A DNA stretch of 64,000 bases. It comes from Streptomyces justiciae (lineage in GTDB: Bacteria > Actinomycetota > Actinomycetes > Streptomycetales > Streptomycetaceae). Shown piece after piece: positions 8,583 through 17,663 of the stretch. Location: positions 682,001 through 746,000 of the forward strand of contig NZ_JADDXU010000002.1 of assembly GCF_015163075.1 (NCBI RefSeq), given 5' to 3'. Made by a program: the position numbers and the translations under genes. Under the pieces are notes generated by a model. That model saw only the letters and a list, made by a program, of their open reading frames with translations. It was not told the origin of the DNA and made no database searches. Position 1 is the first letter of the stretch; each line of letters begins with the position of its first letter.

Positions 8583-9506
8583 ATGACTGACACCCACGCA
8601 TACGAAGTGATCGTGATCGGTGGCGGCGCGGCCGGCCTCTCCGCGGCGCTGGTCCTGGGCCGGGCGAGGCGCCGTACGCTGGTCGTCGACGCGGGCGAGC
8701 CCCGCAACGCGCCCTCCGCCCACATGCAGGGCTATCTGACCCGGGACGGCATGTCCCCGGCCGAGTTCCTGGCGACCGGCCGCGAGGAGATCGCCCGGTA
8801 CGGGGTCGACCTGGTCCGGGACCGGGTGGTCGAGGTGGCCGAGGGCTTCACCGTGACCCTGGAGAGCGGTCGCACGCTCCGGGCCCGCCGCCTGGTCGTC
8901 GCCACCGGCCTCAAGGACGAGCTCCCGGCCGTCCCCGGCGTGGCCGAGCGCTTCGGCAAGGACGTCCTGCACTGCCCGTACTGCCACGGCTGGGAGGTCC
9001 GCGACCAGGCCTTCGGCGTCCTCGCGACGACGCCGCTGAGCGTGCACCAGGCGCTGATGGTGTCCCAGTGGTCGAAGGACGTGACCTTCTTCCTGCACAC
9101 GGTCGCGGAGTCGGACCTGTCGGACGACGACCTGCGCAGGCTCGCCGCGGCGGGCGTGAAGGTGGTGCCGGGCGAGGTCGAGGCGCTACGGATCGAGGTC
9201 GACCGCCTGACGGGCGTACGCCTGACCGACGGCTCGGTACACGCACGCGAGGCCCTGTTCGTCGCACCGCGCGCGGTTCCGCAGAACGGGCTGCTGACCC
9301 AGCTCGGCGCCGAGATGAACGAGACCCCGTTCGGCGCGTACCCGGTGGTCGACGCGACGGGCCAGACGACGGTCCCGGGCGTGTGGGCGGTGGGCAACGC
9401 GATGGGCTTCGCCGAACAGGTGATCAACGCGGCGGCGGGCGGCTACAGGGCAGGAGCCACCATCAACGGGGATCTGCTCTTCACCGACCTCGATGCAACC
9501 CCCTAG
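8583..9506 (+). CDS. NAD(P)/FAD-dependent oxidoreductase, thioredoxin-reductase-like
   Basis: 307 residues. FAD-binding GGGAAGLSAALVLGRA is at residues 13-28, the redox-active pair CPYC at 131-134 within HCPYCHGWE, and the C-terminal FAD motif VPGVWAVGNAMG. The protein lacks a dedicated thioredoxin partner and belongs to the actinobacterial TrxR-like group, also found with gliotoxin- or holomycin-type disulfide oxidases, so both thiol oxidation and reduction are possible. Transcription is divergent from the XRE-cupin regulator. The TAG stop codon is the first three bases of a dispersed repeat (see 9504-9538), so the repeat has probably replaced or defined the original 3' end. Confidence 0.83.
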   Translation: MTDTHAYEVIVIGGGAAGLSAALVLGRARRRTLVVDAGEPRNAPSAHMQGYLTRDGMSPAEFLATGREEIARYGVDLVRDRVVEVAEGFTVTLESGRTLRARRLVVATGLKDELPAVPGVAERFGKDVLHCPYCHGWEVRDQAFGVLATTPLSVHQALMVSQWSKDVTFFLHTVAESDLSDDDLRRLAAAGVKVVPGEVEALRIEVDRLTGVRLTDGSVHAREALFVAPRAVPQNGLLTQLGAEMNETPFGAYPVVDATGQTTVPGVWAVGNAMGFAEQVINAAAGGYRAGATINGDLLFTDLDATP

Positions 9507-9538
9507 GGGCGCGGGGAACTGCGCGACCAGCCACAACG
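9504..9538 (+). repeat. Dispersed intergenic repeat, copy A
   Basis: Copy of the family with core GGCGCGGGGAACTGCGCGA. It begins with the TAG stop of the flavoprotein gene and continues as ACCAGCCACAACG. Four other copies lie at 13328, 18333, 22256 and 39001. Confidence 0.85.
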
Positions 9539-9586
9539 AGCCCGCAGCCGAAAGACAACTGTTCCTCGGCATGTAAGTCTGGACGC

Positions 9587-11125
9587 ATGCTTCTTGCCCG
9601 GCTGGCCCAGGTGTCCCAGGAGGTCGCCGCGACGTCGGCACGGTCGAAGAAGACCGCGCTGCTCGCGGAGCTGTTCCGGGAGGCGGAGCCCGACGACGTA
9701 CCGATCGTCATCCCGTACCTCGCCGGACGGCTGCCGCAGGGCCGGCTCGGGGTCGGCTGGAAGGTGCTGAGCCGCCACGTCACCCCGGCCACCGAGCCGT
9801 CCCTCACCGTCCACGACGTGGACACGCTGCTGAGCACGCTGAGCAACGTCTCCGGCACCGGCTCCCAGGCCGAACGAACAAGACTCGTCGGCGAGTTGAT
9901 GGGCGCGGCCACCGAGCCGGAACAGCGCTTCCTGCTCGGCCTGCTCAGCGGCGAGGTGCGGCAGGGCGCCCTGGACGCCGTCGCCACCGAGGGCCTCGCC
10001 CAGGCGACGCAGACCCCACCCGCGGACGTCCGCCGCGCGGTCATGCTCGCCGGCTCCCTCCAGACGGTCGCCGAGGCGCTGCTCGCGGACGGCCCCGAGG
10101 CCCTCGACCGCTTCCGTCTCACCGTCGGCCGTCCGGTCCTGCCGATGCTGGCGCACAGCGCCACGTCCGTGGCCGAGGCGGTCGAGAAGCTCGGCGCGTG
10201 CGCGGTCGAGGAGAAGCTCGACGGCATCCGCGTCCAGGTGCACCGGGACGGCGAGACCGTCCGCGTCTACACCCGCACCCTCGACGACATCACCGACCGC
10301 CTCCCCGAACTGACCGCCGCGGCACAGGACTTGAGGGGCGGCCGTTTCATCCTCGACGGCGAGGTCATCTCCTTCGACGCGGCCGGGCGGCCCCGCTCGT
10401 TCCAGGAGACGGCGGGCCGCGTCGGCTCCCGCGTGGACGTGGCCACGGCGGCCGAACAGGTCCCCGTCTCCCCCGTGTTCTTCGACGCCCTGTCCGTCGA
10501 CGGCCACGACCTCCTGGACCTGCCCTTCGCGGAACGGCACGCGGAGCTGGCCCGGCTCGTCCCCGAGCCGATGCGGGTGCGCCGGACGCTGGTGTCCGGG
10601 CCGGACGACGTCGGCGCGGCGGAGTCCTTCCTCGCCGAGACGCTGGAGCGCGGCCACGAGGGCGTGGTGGTGAAGTCCCTCGACGCCCCCTACAGCGCGG
10701 GCCGCCGCGGCGCGTCCTGGCTGAAGGTCAAGCCCGTCCACACCCTCGACCTGGTCGTCCTGGCCGCCGAGTGGGGCCACGGCCGCCGCACCGGCAAGCT
10801 CTCCAACCTGCACCTGGGAGCGCGGCAGGAGGACGGCTCGTACGCGATGCTCGGCAAGACCTTCAAGGGCATGACCGACGCGATGCTGACCTGGCAGACG
10901 GAACGGCTCCAGGAGCTGGCCACCAAAACTGACGGCTATGTGGTGACCGTACGCCCGGAGCTGGTCGTGGAGATCGCGTACGACGGTCTTCAGCGGTCCA
11001 CCCGCTACCCGGCCGGTGTCACCCTCCGCTTCGCCCGCGTGGTCCGCTACCGGGAGGACAAGCGCCCGGAGGAGGCGGACACCGTGGAGACCCTGCTGGC
11101 CGCGCATCCGGAGGTGAAGCCGTGA
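9587..11125 (+). CDS. lig: ATP-dependent DNA ligase
   Basis: 512 residues, the length of the LigB-type bacterial ATP ligases. The N-terminal DNA-binding domain covers about residues 1-180. The adenylation domain contains Lys210 in VEEKLDGIRVQVH, the lysine that forms the AMP adduct, followed by DGEVISFD, PVFFDAL, EGVVVKSLDAPY and SWLKVKPVH (motif V). The OB domain closes the protein. It seals nicks with ATP and is additional to the essential NAD ligase, probably serving in repair. ATG 9587 is chosen because upstream sequence is the dispersed repeat. The NUDIX gene overlaps its stop. Confidence 0.93.
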   Translation: MLLARLAQVSQEVAATSARSKKTALLAELFREAEPDDVPIVIPYLAGRLPQGRLGVGWKVLSRHVTPATEPSLTVHDVDTLLSTLSNVSGTGSQAERTRLVGELMGAATEPEQRFLLGLLSGEVRQGALDAVATEGLAQATQTPPADVRRAVMLAGSLQTVAEALLADGPEALDRFRLTVGRPVLPMLAHSATSVAEAVEKLGACAVEEKLDGIRVQVHRDGETVRVYTRTLDDITDRLPELTAAAQDLRGGRFILDGEVISFDAAGRPRSFQETAGRVGSRVDVATAAEQVPVSPVFFDALSVDGHDLLDLPFAERHAELARLVPEPMRVRRTLVSGPDDVGAAESFLAETLERGHEGVVVKSLDAPYSAGRRGASWLKVKPVHTLDLVVLAAEWGHGRRTGKLSNLHLGARQEDGSYAMLGKTFKGMTDAMLTWQTERLQELATKTDGYVVTVRPELVVEIAYDGLQRSTRYPAGVTLRFARVVRYREDKRPEEADTVETLLAAHPEVKP

Positions 11126-11583
11126 GGACGAGCGCCGGTCTGCTGCTGTTCCGGCGCACCGGTGCCGGCGTCGAGGTGCTCCTGGGCCACATGGGCGGTC
11201 CGTTCTTCGCGCGCCGGGACGCCGGGGCGTGGACCGTCCCTAAGGGCGAGTACGTGGCCGACGAGGAGCCGGCCTGGGAGGCCGCCCGGCGTGAGTTCCA
11301 GGAGGAGCTCGGGCTGGCGCCGCCGGACGGGGACGCCGTACCCCTCGGCGAGGTCAGGCAGTCGAACGGCAAGCTCGTCACTGTCTGGGCGATCGAGGCC
11401 GACCTCGACCCCGCGACCGTCGTACCGGGCACGTTCCGTATGGAGTGGCCGCCGAGATCGGGGCAGGAGCAGGAGTTCCCGGAGCTGGACCGGGTGGCCT
11501 GGTTTCCCCTCGACCGCGCTCGCGAGGTGATCGTGAAGGCACAGGCCACGTTTCTCGACCGGCTGGCGGAGCACTCGCCCTGA
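11122..11583 (+). CDS. NUDIX hydrolase
   Basis: 153 residues. The NUDIX box runs from about residue 40: GEYVADEEPAWEAARREF followed by QEELG, matching GX5EX7REUXEEXGU, which coordinates the metal for hydrolysis of a nucleoside-diphosphate-linked compound. The start is GTG 11122, overlapping the ligase TGA as GTGA, so translation is coupled. Coupling to a ligase suggests nucleotide-pool cleaning or repair of ligation intermediates, by inference only; the substrate is not predictable. Confidence 0.88.
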   Translation: MRTSAGLLLFRRTGAGVEVLLGHMGGPFFARRDAGAWTVPKGEYVADEEPAWEAARREFQEELGLAPPDGDAVPLGEVRQSNGKLVTVWAIEADLDPATVVPGTFRMEWPPRSGQEQEFPELDRVAWFPLDRAREVIVKAQATFLDRLAEHSP

Positions 11584-11650
11584 CACGTTGCGGCGGGGCC
11601 CGCCGCGCGGGAAGGTCGAAACACAGCTCCGTTCCCCCAGGAGGTCGGTC

Positions 11651-13036
11651 ATGCCCATCGCGACGGTGAACCCGGCGAACGGCGAGACGCTCAAGACGTA
11701 CGAGGCCATGGGCGCCGAGGAGATCGAGCGCCGGCTCCAGCTCGCGGAGGCCACCTTCCGCACCTACCGGACGACGCCGTTCGCCGAACGCGCCAAGCTG
11801 CTGCACCGGGCGGCCGAACTGCTCGACGGCCTCCAGCAGGACATCGGCCGGGTCATGACCACCGAGATGGGCAAGCCCATCAAGCAGGCCCGCGCCGAGG
11901 CCGCCAAGTGCGCCAAGGCGATGCGCTGGTACGCCGAGAACGCCGAGTCGCTGCTGGCCGACGAGGAGCCCGCCGACGCCGATGTGAAGGACTCCGGCGC
12001 CTCCCGGGCCCTCGTGCGCTACCGGCCGCTGGGCCCGGTGCTCGCGGTGATGCCGTGGAACTTCCCGCTCTGGCAGGTCATCCGGTTCGCCGCGCCCGCG
12101 CTGATGGCGGGCAACGTCGGCCTGCTCAAGCATGCCTCGAACGTCCCCCAGACCGCCCTGTTCCTGGAGGACCTGTTCCACCAGGCGGGCTATACGGAGG
12201 GCACCTTCCAGACCCTCCTCATCGGCTCCGGCGCGGTCGAGGAGATCCTGCGCGACGAGCGCGTCAAGGCCGCCACCCTCACCGGCAGTGAGCCCGCGGG
12301 CCGCTCGGTCGCCTCGACCTGCGGTGACATGGTGAAGAAGACGGTCCTCGAACTCGGCGGCAGCGACCCGTACGTGGTCATGCCGTCCGCGGACATCGAC
12401 CGCGCGGCCGAGATCGCCGTGACGGCACGGGTGCAGAACAACGGACAGTCGTGCATCGCCGCCAAGCGCTTCATCGTGCACGCCGACGTGTACGACGCCT
12501 TCGCCGAGAAGTTCGTGCGGGGCATGCAGACACTGAAGGTCGGCGACCCGATGGACGAGGCCACGGACGTCGGCCCGCTCTCCAGCGAGCAGGGGCGCGC
12601 GGACCTGGAGGAACTCGTCGACGACGCCACGCGCAGCGGTGCGCGGGTGCTGTGCGGCGGCGAACGACCCGAGGGCGACGGCTGGTACTACCGGCCGACC
12701 GTCCTCACCGACATCACGCGCGAGATGCGCATCCACCGCGAGGAGGCCTTCGGTCCGGTGGCCACGCTGTACCGCGTGCACGACCTCGACGAGGCGGTGC
12801 TGCTCGCCAACGACTCGCCGTTCGGCCTGAGTTCGAACGTGTGGACGCGGGACGAGGCCGAGGTCGACCGTTTCGTACGGGATCTCGAAGCCGGTGCCGT
12901 GTATGTCAACGGGATGACCGCGTCGCATCCGGCGTTCCCGTTCGGCGGCGTGAAGCGGTCCGGGTACGGGCGTGAGCTGTCCGGGCACGGAATCCGCGAG
13001 TTCTGCAACATCACGACGGTTTGGCACGGAGCGTGA
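11651..13036 (+). CDS. gabD: NADP-dependent succinic semialdehyde dehydrogenase-type aldehyde dehydrogenase
   Basis: 461 residues, the size of the short actinobacterial SSADH form. Landmarks: VMPWNFPLWQVIRFAAPA (cofactor/substrate entry), LTGSEPAGRSVAS, the general-base Glu in VLELGGSDPYVV, and the nucleophile Cys in NNGQSCIAAKRF. The C-terminal PFGGVKRSGYGREL is typical of the family. It oxidises an aldehyde acid such as succinate semialdehyde in the GABA or arginine/putrescine routes; the exact substrate is inferred. The start is ATG 11651 after an AGGAGG-like site. The genes on either side are not clearly related in function. Confidence 0.85.
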   Translation: MPIATVNPANGETLKTYEAMGAEEIERRLQLAEATFRTYRTTPFAERAKLLHRAAELLDGLQQDIGRVMTTEMGKPIKQARAEAAKCAKAMRWYAENAESLLADEEPADADVKDSGASRALVRYRPLGPVLAVMPWNFPLWQVIRFAAPALMAGNVGLLKHASNVPQTALFLEDLFHQAGYTEGTFQTLLIGSGAVEEILRDERVKAATLTGSEPAGRSVASTCGDMVKKTVLELGGSDPYVVMPSADIDRAAEIAVTARVQNNGQSCIAAKRFIVHADVYDAFAEKFVRGMQTLKVGDPMDEATDVGPLSSEQGRADLEELVDDATRSGARVLCGGERPEGDGWYYRPTVLTDITREMRIHREEAFGPVATLYRVHDLDEAVLLANDSPFGLSSNVWTRDEAEVDRFVRDLEAGAVYVNGMTASHPAFPFGGVKRSGYGRELSGHGIREFCNITTVWHGA

Positions 13037-13061
13037 CGCTTGCGCGGCTAACATCCCCGGT

Positions 13062-13298
13062 GTGAACCGTGAAGTGACTCTGCCGCTGATCGTCGACGAC
13101 CGGGGCACCTTGCAGGTGGCTGCGGCCGATGTGAGCAAGTTGTTGCGCACGGTCGGGGGGCGGTGGCTGCATCTTGTCGAGGCGGGTGAGGACGGCCTCG
13201 ACGAGGACACGGTGGCGGCGTTGACCATCGAGTTGGCGAAGCTTGCCGATCGCATTGATGTGGCCTGCATTGCGCACAGTAGCGGTGGTGCGTCGTAG
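13062..13298 (+). CDS. Small conserved actinomycete protein (DUF6213-like)
   Basis: 78 residues beginning GTG 13062: REVTLPLIVDDRGTLQVA, then LLRTVGGRWLHLVEAGED and a C-terminal helix LTIELAKLADRIDVAC. It resembles the strongly conserved Streptomyces family I recall as DUF6213, of unknown function. No ligand or catalytic motif is visible. It sits between the dehydrogenase and rppA. The start lacks a strong ribosome site (CCCCGGT), but the strong conservation of the N-terminus that I remember supports it. Confidence 0.65.
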   Translation: MNREVTLPLIVDDRGTLQVAAADVSKLLRTVGGRWLHLVEAGEDGLDEDTVAALTIELAKLADRIDVACIAHSSGGAS

Positions 13299-13327
13299 GG
13301 GTTGATCTTTGTCGCCGGGTGCCGGTC

Positions 13328-13362
13328 CGTTGTGGCTGGTCGCGCAGTTCCCCGCGCCCCTG
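13328..13362 (-). repeat. Dispersed intergenic repeat, copy B
   Basis: Reverse-strand copy of the 35-base family, nearly identical to copy A over its whole length including the tail ACCAGCCACAACG. It lies between the small conserved gene and rppA in a 170-base gap with no other clear feature. Confidence 0.85.
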
Positions 13363-13468
13363 AGGCTTCTCCACTCGTCCCGCGTTCGGAGTAACCCCGC
13401 GCGAAGTCGCCGCCCCTCCGGGTGATCGTGGACTGGACCACCCTCTGAGGCGAAAGCAGGCACGGATC

Positions 13469-14530
13469 ATGGCGACTTTGTGCAGACCCTCGGTGTCCGT
13501 TCCAGAGCACGTGATCACGATGGAGGAGACGCTGGAGCTGGCGCGCTCCCGTCACGCGGACCATCCCCAACTGCCGCTGGCGCTCCGGTTGATCGAGAAC
13601 ACCGGGGTCCGCACACGGCACATCGTGCAGCCGATCGAGGAGACCCTCAAGCATCCCGGCTTCGAGGAGCGCAACAAGGTCTATGTGGCCGAGGCGAAGG
13701 CCAGGGTGCCGGCGGTGGTGCAGCGAGCACTGGACGACGCCGAGGTCCTGGCCTCCGACATCGATGTCATCATCTATGTCTCCTGCACGGGCTTCATGAT
13801 GCCGTCGCTGACCGCCTGGCTGATCAACGAGATGGACTTCGACAGCACCACCCGGCAGATCCCCATAGCCCAGCTGGGCTGCGCGGCCGGCGGTGCGGCG
13901 ATCAACCGGGCGCACGACTTCTGCACGGCCTACCCGGAGGCCAACGCGCTCATCGTGGCCTGCGAGTTCTGCTCGCTGTGCTACCAGCCCACCGACCTCG
14001 GCATCGGGAACCTGCTCTCCAACGGCCTGTTCGGCGACGGCATCGCGGCCGCCGTGGTGCGCGGCAAGGGCGGCGAGGGCATCGCGCTGGAGCGCAACGG
14101 CTCGTATCTGATCCCCAAGACCGAGGACTGGATCATGTACGACGTCCGGGCCACCGGCTTCCACTTCCAGCTGGACAAACGGGTGCCGGCCACCATGGAG
14201 CCGCTGGCGCCGGCGCTCCAGGAGCTCGCCGGGCTGCACGGCTGGGACGCCGCCGACCTGGACTTCTACATCGTCCACGCGGGCGGTCCGCGAATACTCG
14301 ACGACCTCAGCAAGTTCCTCCAGGTCGACCCGCACGCCTTCCGGTTCAGCCGGGCCACGCTCACCGAGTACGGGAACATCGCCAGCGCTGTCGTACTGGA
14401 CGCGCTGCGGCGACTGTTCGACGCGGGCGGGGCGCACCACCGGGCGCGCGGGCTGCTCGCCGGGTTCGGGCCCGGCATCACCGCGGAAATGACCCTGGGC
14501 CGCTGGCAGCGCACCGACGAGACGGACTGA
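13469..14530 (+). CDS. rppA: 1,3,6,8-tetrahydroxynaphthalene synthase (type III polyketide synthase)
   Basis: 353 residues. The type III PKS triad is exact: Cys138 in QLGCAAGG, His270 in FYIVHAGG and Asn303 in YGNIAS, the same numbering as the S. coelicolor enzyme. Cys106 (SCTGF), which shapes the THN synthase cavity, is also present. The enzyme condenses five malonyl-CoA to THN, which oxidises to flaviolin and polymerises to a melanin-like pigment. The following P450 starts one base after the stop and a cupin overlaps that, giving the complete pigment set. The gene start ATG 13469 agrees with the family N-terminus. Confidence 0.96.
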   Translation: MATLCRPSVSVPEHVITMEETLELARSRHADHPQLPLALRLIENTGVRTRHIVQPIEETLKHPGFEERNKVYVAEAKARVPAVVQRALDDAEVLASDIDVIIYVSCTGFMMPSLTAWLINEMDFDSTTRQIPIAQLGCAAGGAAINRAHDFCTAYPEANALIVACEFCSLCYQPTDLGIGNLLSNGLFGDGIAAAVVRGKGGEGIALERNGSYLIPKTEDWIMYDVRATGFHFQLDKRVPATMEPLAPALQELAGLHGWDAADLDFYIVHAGGPRILDDLSKFLQVDPHAFRFSRATLTEYGNIASAVVLDALRRLFDAGGAHHRARGLLAGFGPGITAEMTLGRWQRTDETD

Positions 14531-14531
14531 C

Positions 14532-15746
14532 ATGACCGAAGAGACGATCACCGAGATCCTGCCGCCGATCCGGCACTGGCCGGCCCTCGACCTGAGCGGG
14601 ACCGACTTCGACCCGGTGCTCACCGAGCTGATGCGGGAGGGCCCGGTCACCCGGATCCAGCTGCCCAACGGCGAGGGCTGGGCCTGGCTGGTCACCCGGT
14701 ACGACGACGTACGGATGGTGACCAACGACCCCCGGTTCAGCCGGGAGGCCGTCATGGACCAGCCGGTCACCCGGCTCGCCCCGCACTTCATCCCCGAGCG
14801 GGGCGCCGTCGGCTTCCTGGACCCGCCGGACCACACCCGGCTGCGCCGCACGGTGGCCGCCGCGCTGACGTCGAAGGGCGTGGAGCGGGTACGGGAGAAG
14901 TCGCGCCGGATGCTGGACGAGCTGGTCGACGAGCTGGTGCAGGACGGGCCGCCCGCCGATCTCACCGCCACCGTGCTGACCCCGTTCCCCATCGCCGTGA
15001 TCTGCGAGCTGATGGGCGTCCCGGCGGCCGACCGGCACGTCATGCACACCTGGACCCAGCTGATCCTGTCCTCCGCGCACGGCAAGCAGGTCAGCGAGAA
15101 GGCCAAGAAGGAGATGGGCGCCTACTTCGGCGATCTCATCGGGCTGCGGGAGGGCAGCACGGGCGAGGACGTCGTCTCGCTGCTCGGCGCCGCGGTGGGC
15201 CGGGACGAGGTGACGCTGGACGAGGCCGTGGGGCTCGCGGTGCTGCTCCAGATCGGCGGCGAGGCGGTGACGAACAACAGCGGGCAGATGTTCTATCTGC
15301 TGCTGACCCGCCCGGACCTGGCGGACCGGCTGCGTACGGACCCGTCGATCCGCCCCCGGGCCATCGACGAGCTGCTGCGCTACATCCCGCACCGCAACGC
15401 GGTCGGCCTGTCGCGGATCGCGCTGGAGGACGTGGGCATCCGGGGCGTGCGCATCCGGGCCGGTGACCCGATCTACGTGTCGTACCTGGCCGCCAACCGC
15501 GATCCGGACGTCTTCCCGTTCCCGGAGACGATCGACTTCACCCGCAGCCCGAACCCGCACGTGTCCTTCGGTTTCGGCCCGCACTACTGCCCGGGCGGCA
15601 TGCTGGCCCGGCTGGAGTCCGAACTGCTGGTGGACGCGCTGCTGGACCGGCTCCCGGGGCTGAAGCTGGCGGTCCCCGCGGACCAAGTCCCCTTCAAGAA
15701 GGGTGCGTTGATCCGCGGTCCCGAGGCGCTTCCGGTGACGTGGTGA
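14532..15746 (+). CDS. Cytochrome P450, CYP158 type (flaviolin/biflaviolin synthase)
   Basis: 404 residues, the length of CYP158A2. The heme ligand is Cys353 in FGFGPHYCPGG, the ExxR motif is ELLR within IDELLRYIP, and DPPDHTRLRR is the C-helix. In the I-helix the usual acid-threonine pair reads GGEAV, so the threonine is replaced by alanine, as known for CYP158A2 where substrate hydroxyls help proton delivery. The enzyme couples flaviolin molecules into dimers and trimers. Position after rppA and before the cupin supports this strongly. Confidence 0.93.
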   Translation: MTEETITEILPPIRHWPALDLSGTDFDPVLTELMREGPVTRIQLPNGEGWAWLVTRYDDVRMVTNDPRFSREAVMDQPVTRLAPHFIPERGAVGFLDPPDHTRLRRTVAAALTSKGVERVREKSRRMLDELVDELVQDGPPADLTATVLTPFPIAVICELMGVPAADRHVMHTWTQLILSSAHGKQVSEKAKKEMGAYFGDLIGLREGSTGEDVVSLLGAAVGRDEVTLDEAVGLAVLLQIGGEAVTNNSGQMFYLLLTRPDLADRLRTDPSIRPRAIDELLRYIPHRNAVGLSRIALEDVGIRGVRIRAGDPIYVSYLAANRDPDVFPFPETIDFTRSPNPHVSFGFGPHYCPGGMLARLESELLVDALLDRLPGLKLAVPADQVPFKKGALIRGPEALPVTW

Positions 15747-16264
15747 CGGCTCCCGAAGGGCTGCTGGTCCCCCCGGGGCATGGCCGGGTCGTGCAAACCC
15801 CTGCCCAGCACGTGACGTTCAAGGTGACCGGGTCGCACTCGCGCGCGGCCTCCACCTTCGAGGTCGTCGTGCCGCCCGGCTTCGACGTGGGCGCCCATGT
15901 GCACACCCGCAGCGAGGAGTTGTTCTACGTCCTCGAAGGCGAGCTGGACGTGCTCGCCTTCGAGCCGAGGGTGCGCACACCCGACAACTGGCAGCACTGG
16001 GAGTCCAGTTCGGGCAGCCGGGTGGTACGGGCGACACCGGGCACGGTGATCGTCGTACCCCCGGGCTGTCCGCATGCGTTCGCGAACCCGACGGACACCC
16101 CGGCCAAGATGTTCTTCCAGGCGTCCCCGCCACCGGATCACGAGCGGTACTTCGAGGAACTGCTCGAGATCCTGGGCGGCGGGGGCCCGCCGGATCACGC
16201 GGCGATCGAGGAACTGCGCCGGCGGTACGACATCGAGCAGCTGACGCCGCTCAGGCACCGCTAG
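15743..16264 (+). CDS. momA: Cupin monooxygenase of the MomA type
   Basis: About 173 residues. The cupin motif 1 region [20 protein letters not shown] gives the metal-binding His pair and Glu, and [13 protein letters not shown] is motif 2. In S. coelicolor the homologous third gene of the rppA operon encodes MomA, which oxidises THN to flaviolin. A GTG at 15743 overlaps the P450 TGA (GTGA); a GTG three bases earlier is equally possible. The TAG stop interlocks with the stop codon of the reverse acyl-CoA dehydrogenase gene in one CTAG. The call rests on context plus fold. Confidence 0.82.
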   Translation: MTAPEGLLVPPGHGRVVQTPAQHVTFKVTGSHSRAASTFEVVVPPGFDVGAHVHTRSEELFYVLEGELDVLAFEPRVRTPDNWQHWESSSGSRVVRATPGTVIVVPPGCPHAFANPTDTPAKMFFQASPPPDHERYFEELLEILGGGGPPDHAAIEELRRRYDIEQLTPLRHR

Positions 16265-17487
16265 CGGATCGGCATCCCCGAGAGCGTCCGGGCGATCACC
16301 AGTCGCTGGATCTCGCTCGTGCCCTCGAAGATCGTGTAGATCGCCGCGTCACGGTGCATGCGCTCGACCGGGTACTCGCGGGTGTAGCCGTTGCCGCCGA
16401 GTATCTGGACCGCCTGGGCGGTGACCTTCTTGGCCGTCTCGCTGGCGAACAGCTTCGACATCGAGCCCTCGGCCGCGGTGAACGGCTTGCCGTTGATCGC
16501 CATCCAGGAGGCGCGCCAGACCAGGAGCCGGGCGGCGTCGATGGACGTACGCATGTCGGCGAGCTGGAAGGCGACGCCCTGGTTGTCGATGATCGGGCGG
16601 CCGAACTGCTCGCGGGTCTTGGCGTAGTCGAGGGCGACCTCGTACGCGGCCCGGGCGGTGCCGACGGCCATGGCGCCCACCGCGGGGCGGCTCGCCTCGA
16701 ACGTGGCCATCGCCGCGTTCTTCACGCGCTCGCCGCCCTGCTTGGCCCGCTCGCGGGCCCGGGCGAGGCGCTCGTCGAGCTTCTCCTTGCCGCCGAGGAG
16801 GCAGGAGCCGGGCACCCGCACGTTCTCCAGGACGACCTCGGCGGTGTGCGAGGCGCGGATGCCGTGCTTCTTGAACTTCTGGCCCTGGGACAGGCCAGGC
16901 GTGTTCGGCGGGATGATGAAGGACGCGTGGCCCTTGGAGCCGAGCTCCGCGTCGACCACGGCCACGACCACGTGGACGTTGGCGATGCCGCCGTTGGTCG
17001 CCCAGGTCTTCGTGCCGTTCAGCACCCACTCGTCCTTGGCCTCGTCGTACACCGCGCGGGTGCGCATCGAGGCCACGTCCGAACCGGCGTCCGGCTCGGA
17101 GGAGCAGAACGCCGCGACCTTGACGTCGTTGGCGTCGCCGTACATCTGCGGGATCCAGGTACCGATCTGCTCCTCGGTGCCGTTGGCGAGGACGCCCACG
17201 GCGGCGAGACCGGTGCCGACGATCGAGAGCGCGATGCCCGCGTCGCCCCAGAAGAGCTCCTCCATGGCCATCGGGATACCGAGACCGGTGGAGTCGAAGT
17301 ACTGCTGGGCGTAGAAGTCGAGCGAGTAGATTCCGACCTTGGCGGCCTCCTGGATGACCGGCCAGGGAGTCTCCTCACGCTCGTCCCATTCGGCGGCCGC
17401 GGGGCGGATGACGTCGGCGGCGAAGCCGTGCAGCCAGTCCCGGACCTCCTTCTGTTCGTCGTTGAGCTCCATGGTGAACTCGGCCAT
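16261..17487 (-). CDS. Acyl-CoA dehydrogenase
   Basis: 408 residues. FAD motif [19 protein letters not shown] and [14 protein letters not shown] are present; the catalytic Glu follows in [19 protein letters not shown]. It carries a charged insertion after SCLLGGKEK ([18 protein letters not shown]), a lineage-specific addition in this protein. The C-terminal catalytic Glu shows it is a self-sufficient homotetrameric dehydrogenase, unlike the pair at 4622-6876. It is divergent from a TetR gene, with a dyad between them, so induction by fatty acids or CoA esters is likely. Substrate length is unknown. Confidence 0.9.
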   Translation of the reverse strand: MAEFTMELNDEQKEVRDWLHGFAADVIRPAAAEWDEREETPWPVIQEAAKVGIYSLDFYAQQYFDSTGLGIPMAMEELFWGDAGIALSIVGTGLAAVGVLANGTEEQIGTWIPQMYGDANDVKVAAFCSSEPDAGSDVASMRTRAVYDEAKDEWVLNGTKTWATNGGIANVHVVVAVVDAELGSKGHASFIIPPNTPGLSQGQKFKKHGIRASHTAEVVLENVRVPGSCLLGGKEKLDERLARARERAKQGGERVKNAAMATFEASRPAVGAMAVGTARAAYEVALDYAKTREQFGRPIIDNQGVAFQLADMRTSIDAARLLVWRASWMAINGKPFTAAEGSMSKLFASETAKKVTAQAVQILGGNGYTREYPVERMHRDAAIYTIFEGTSEIQRLVIARTLSGMPIR

Positions 17488-17516
17488 GTCCCCTCCAGCG
17501 GCGGCGGTGCGACTTG

Positions 17517-17548
17517 CGTGTTACTAGCGGTAACACGAGTGTGTTACC
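17517..17548. promoter_or_regulatory. TetR operator candidate between acyl-CoA dehydrogenase and TetR genes
   Basis: CGTGTTAC-N5-GTAACACG is a perfect 8-base inverted repeat (17517-17537), followed by a third half-site GTGTTACC at 17541-17548. It lies 30 bases upstream of the dehydrogenase start on the reverse strand and 116 bases before the TetR start, a normal place for a repressor controlling the dehydrogenase. Confidence 0.6.
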
Positions 17549-17663
17549 GGTGGGTAGGAAAAGTCAACTCCTGATGACCGCTCGGCAGCCCGTTCGATGC
17601 ATGGGGCATGGTGAGTGTTAGTTTGCGCAGGCGTCACCGAATCAGCACGGGTGGGGAGAGCTC

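Noticed and set aside
9504..9538. attB/attL site of an integrative element
   Set aside because: The repeat is dispersed in five intergenic places with no integrase, and copies do not bracket a foreign segment.
11378..15106. A 1242-codon reverse open frame across the dehydrogenase and pigment genes
   Set aside because: It is the antisense shadow of GC-rich genes whose domains are clear on the + strand; its translation has no domain motif.
13469..16264. Large biosynthetic gene cluster around rppA
   Set aside because: Only three genes are pigment-related; neighbours are housekeeping and convergent or divergent, so the locus is the small known rppA type.
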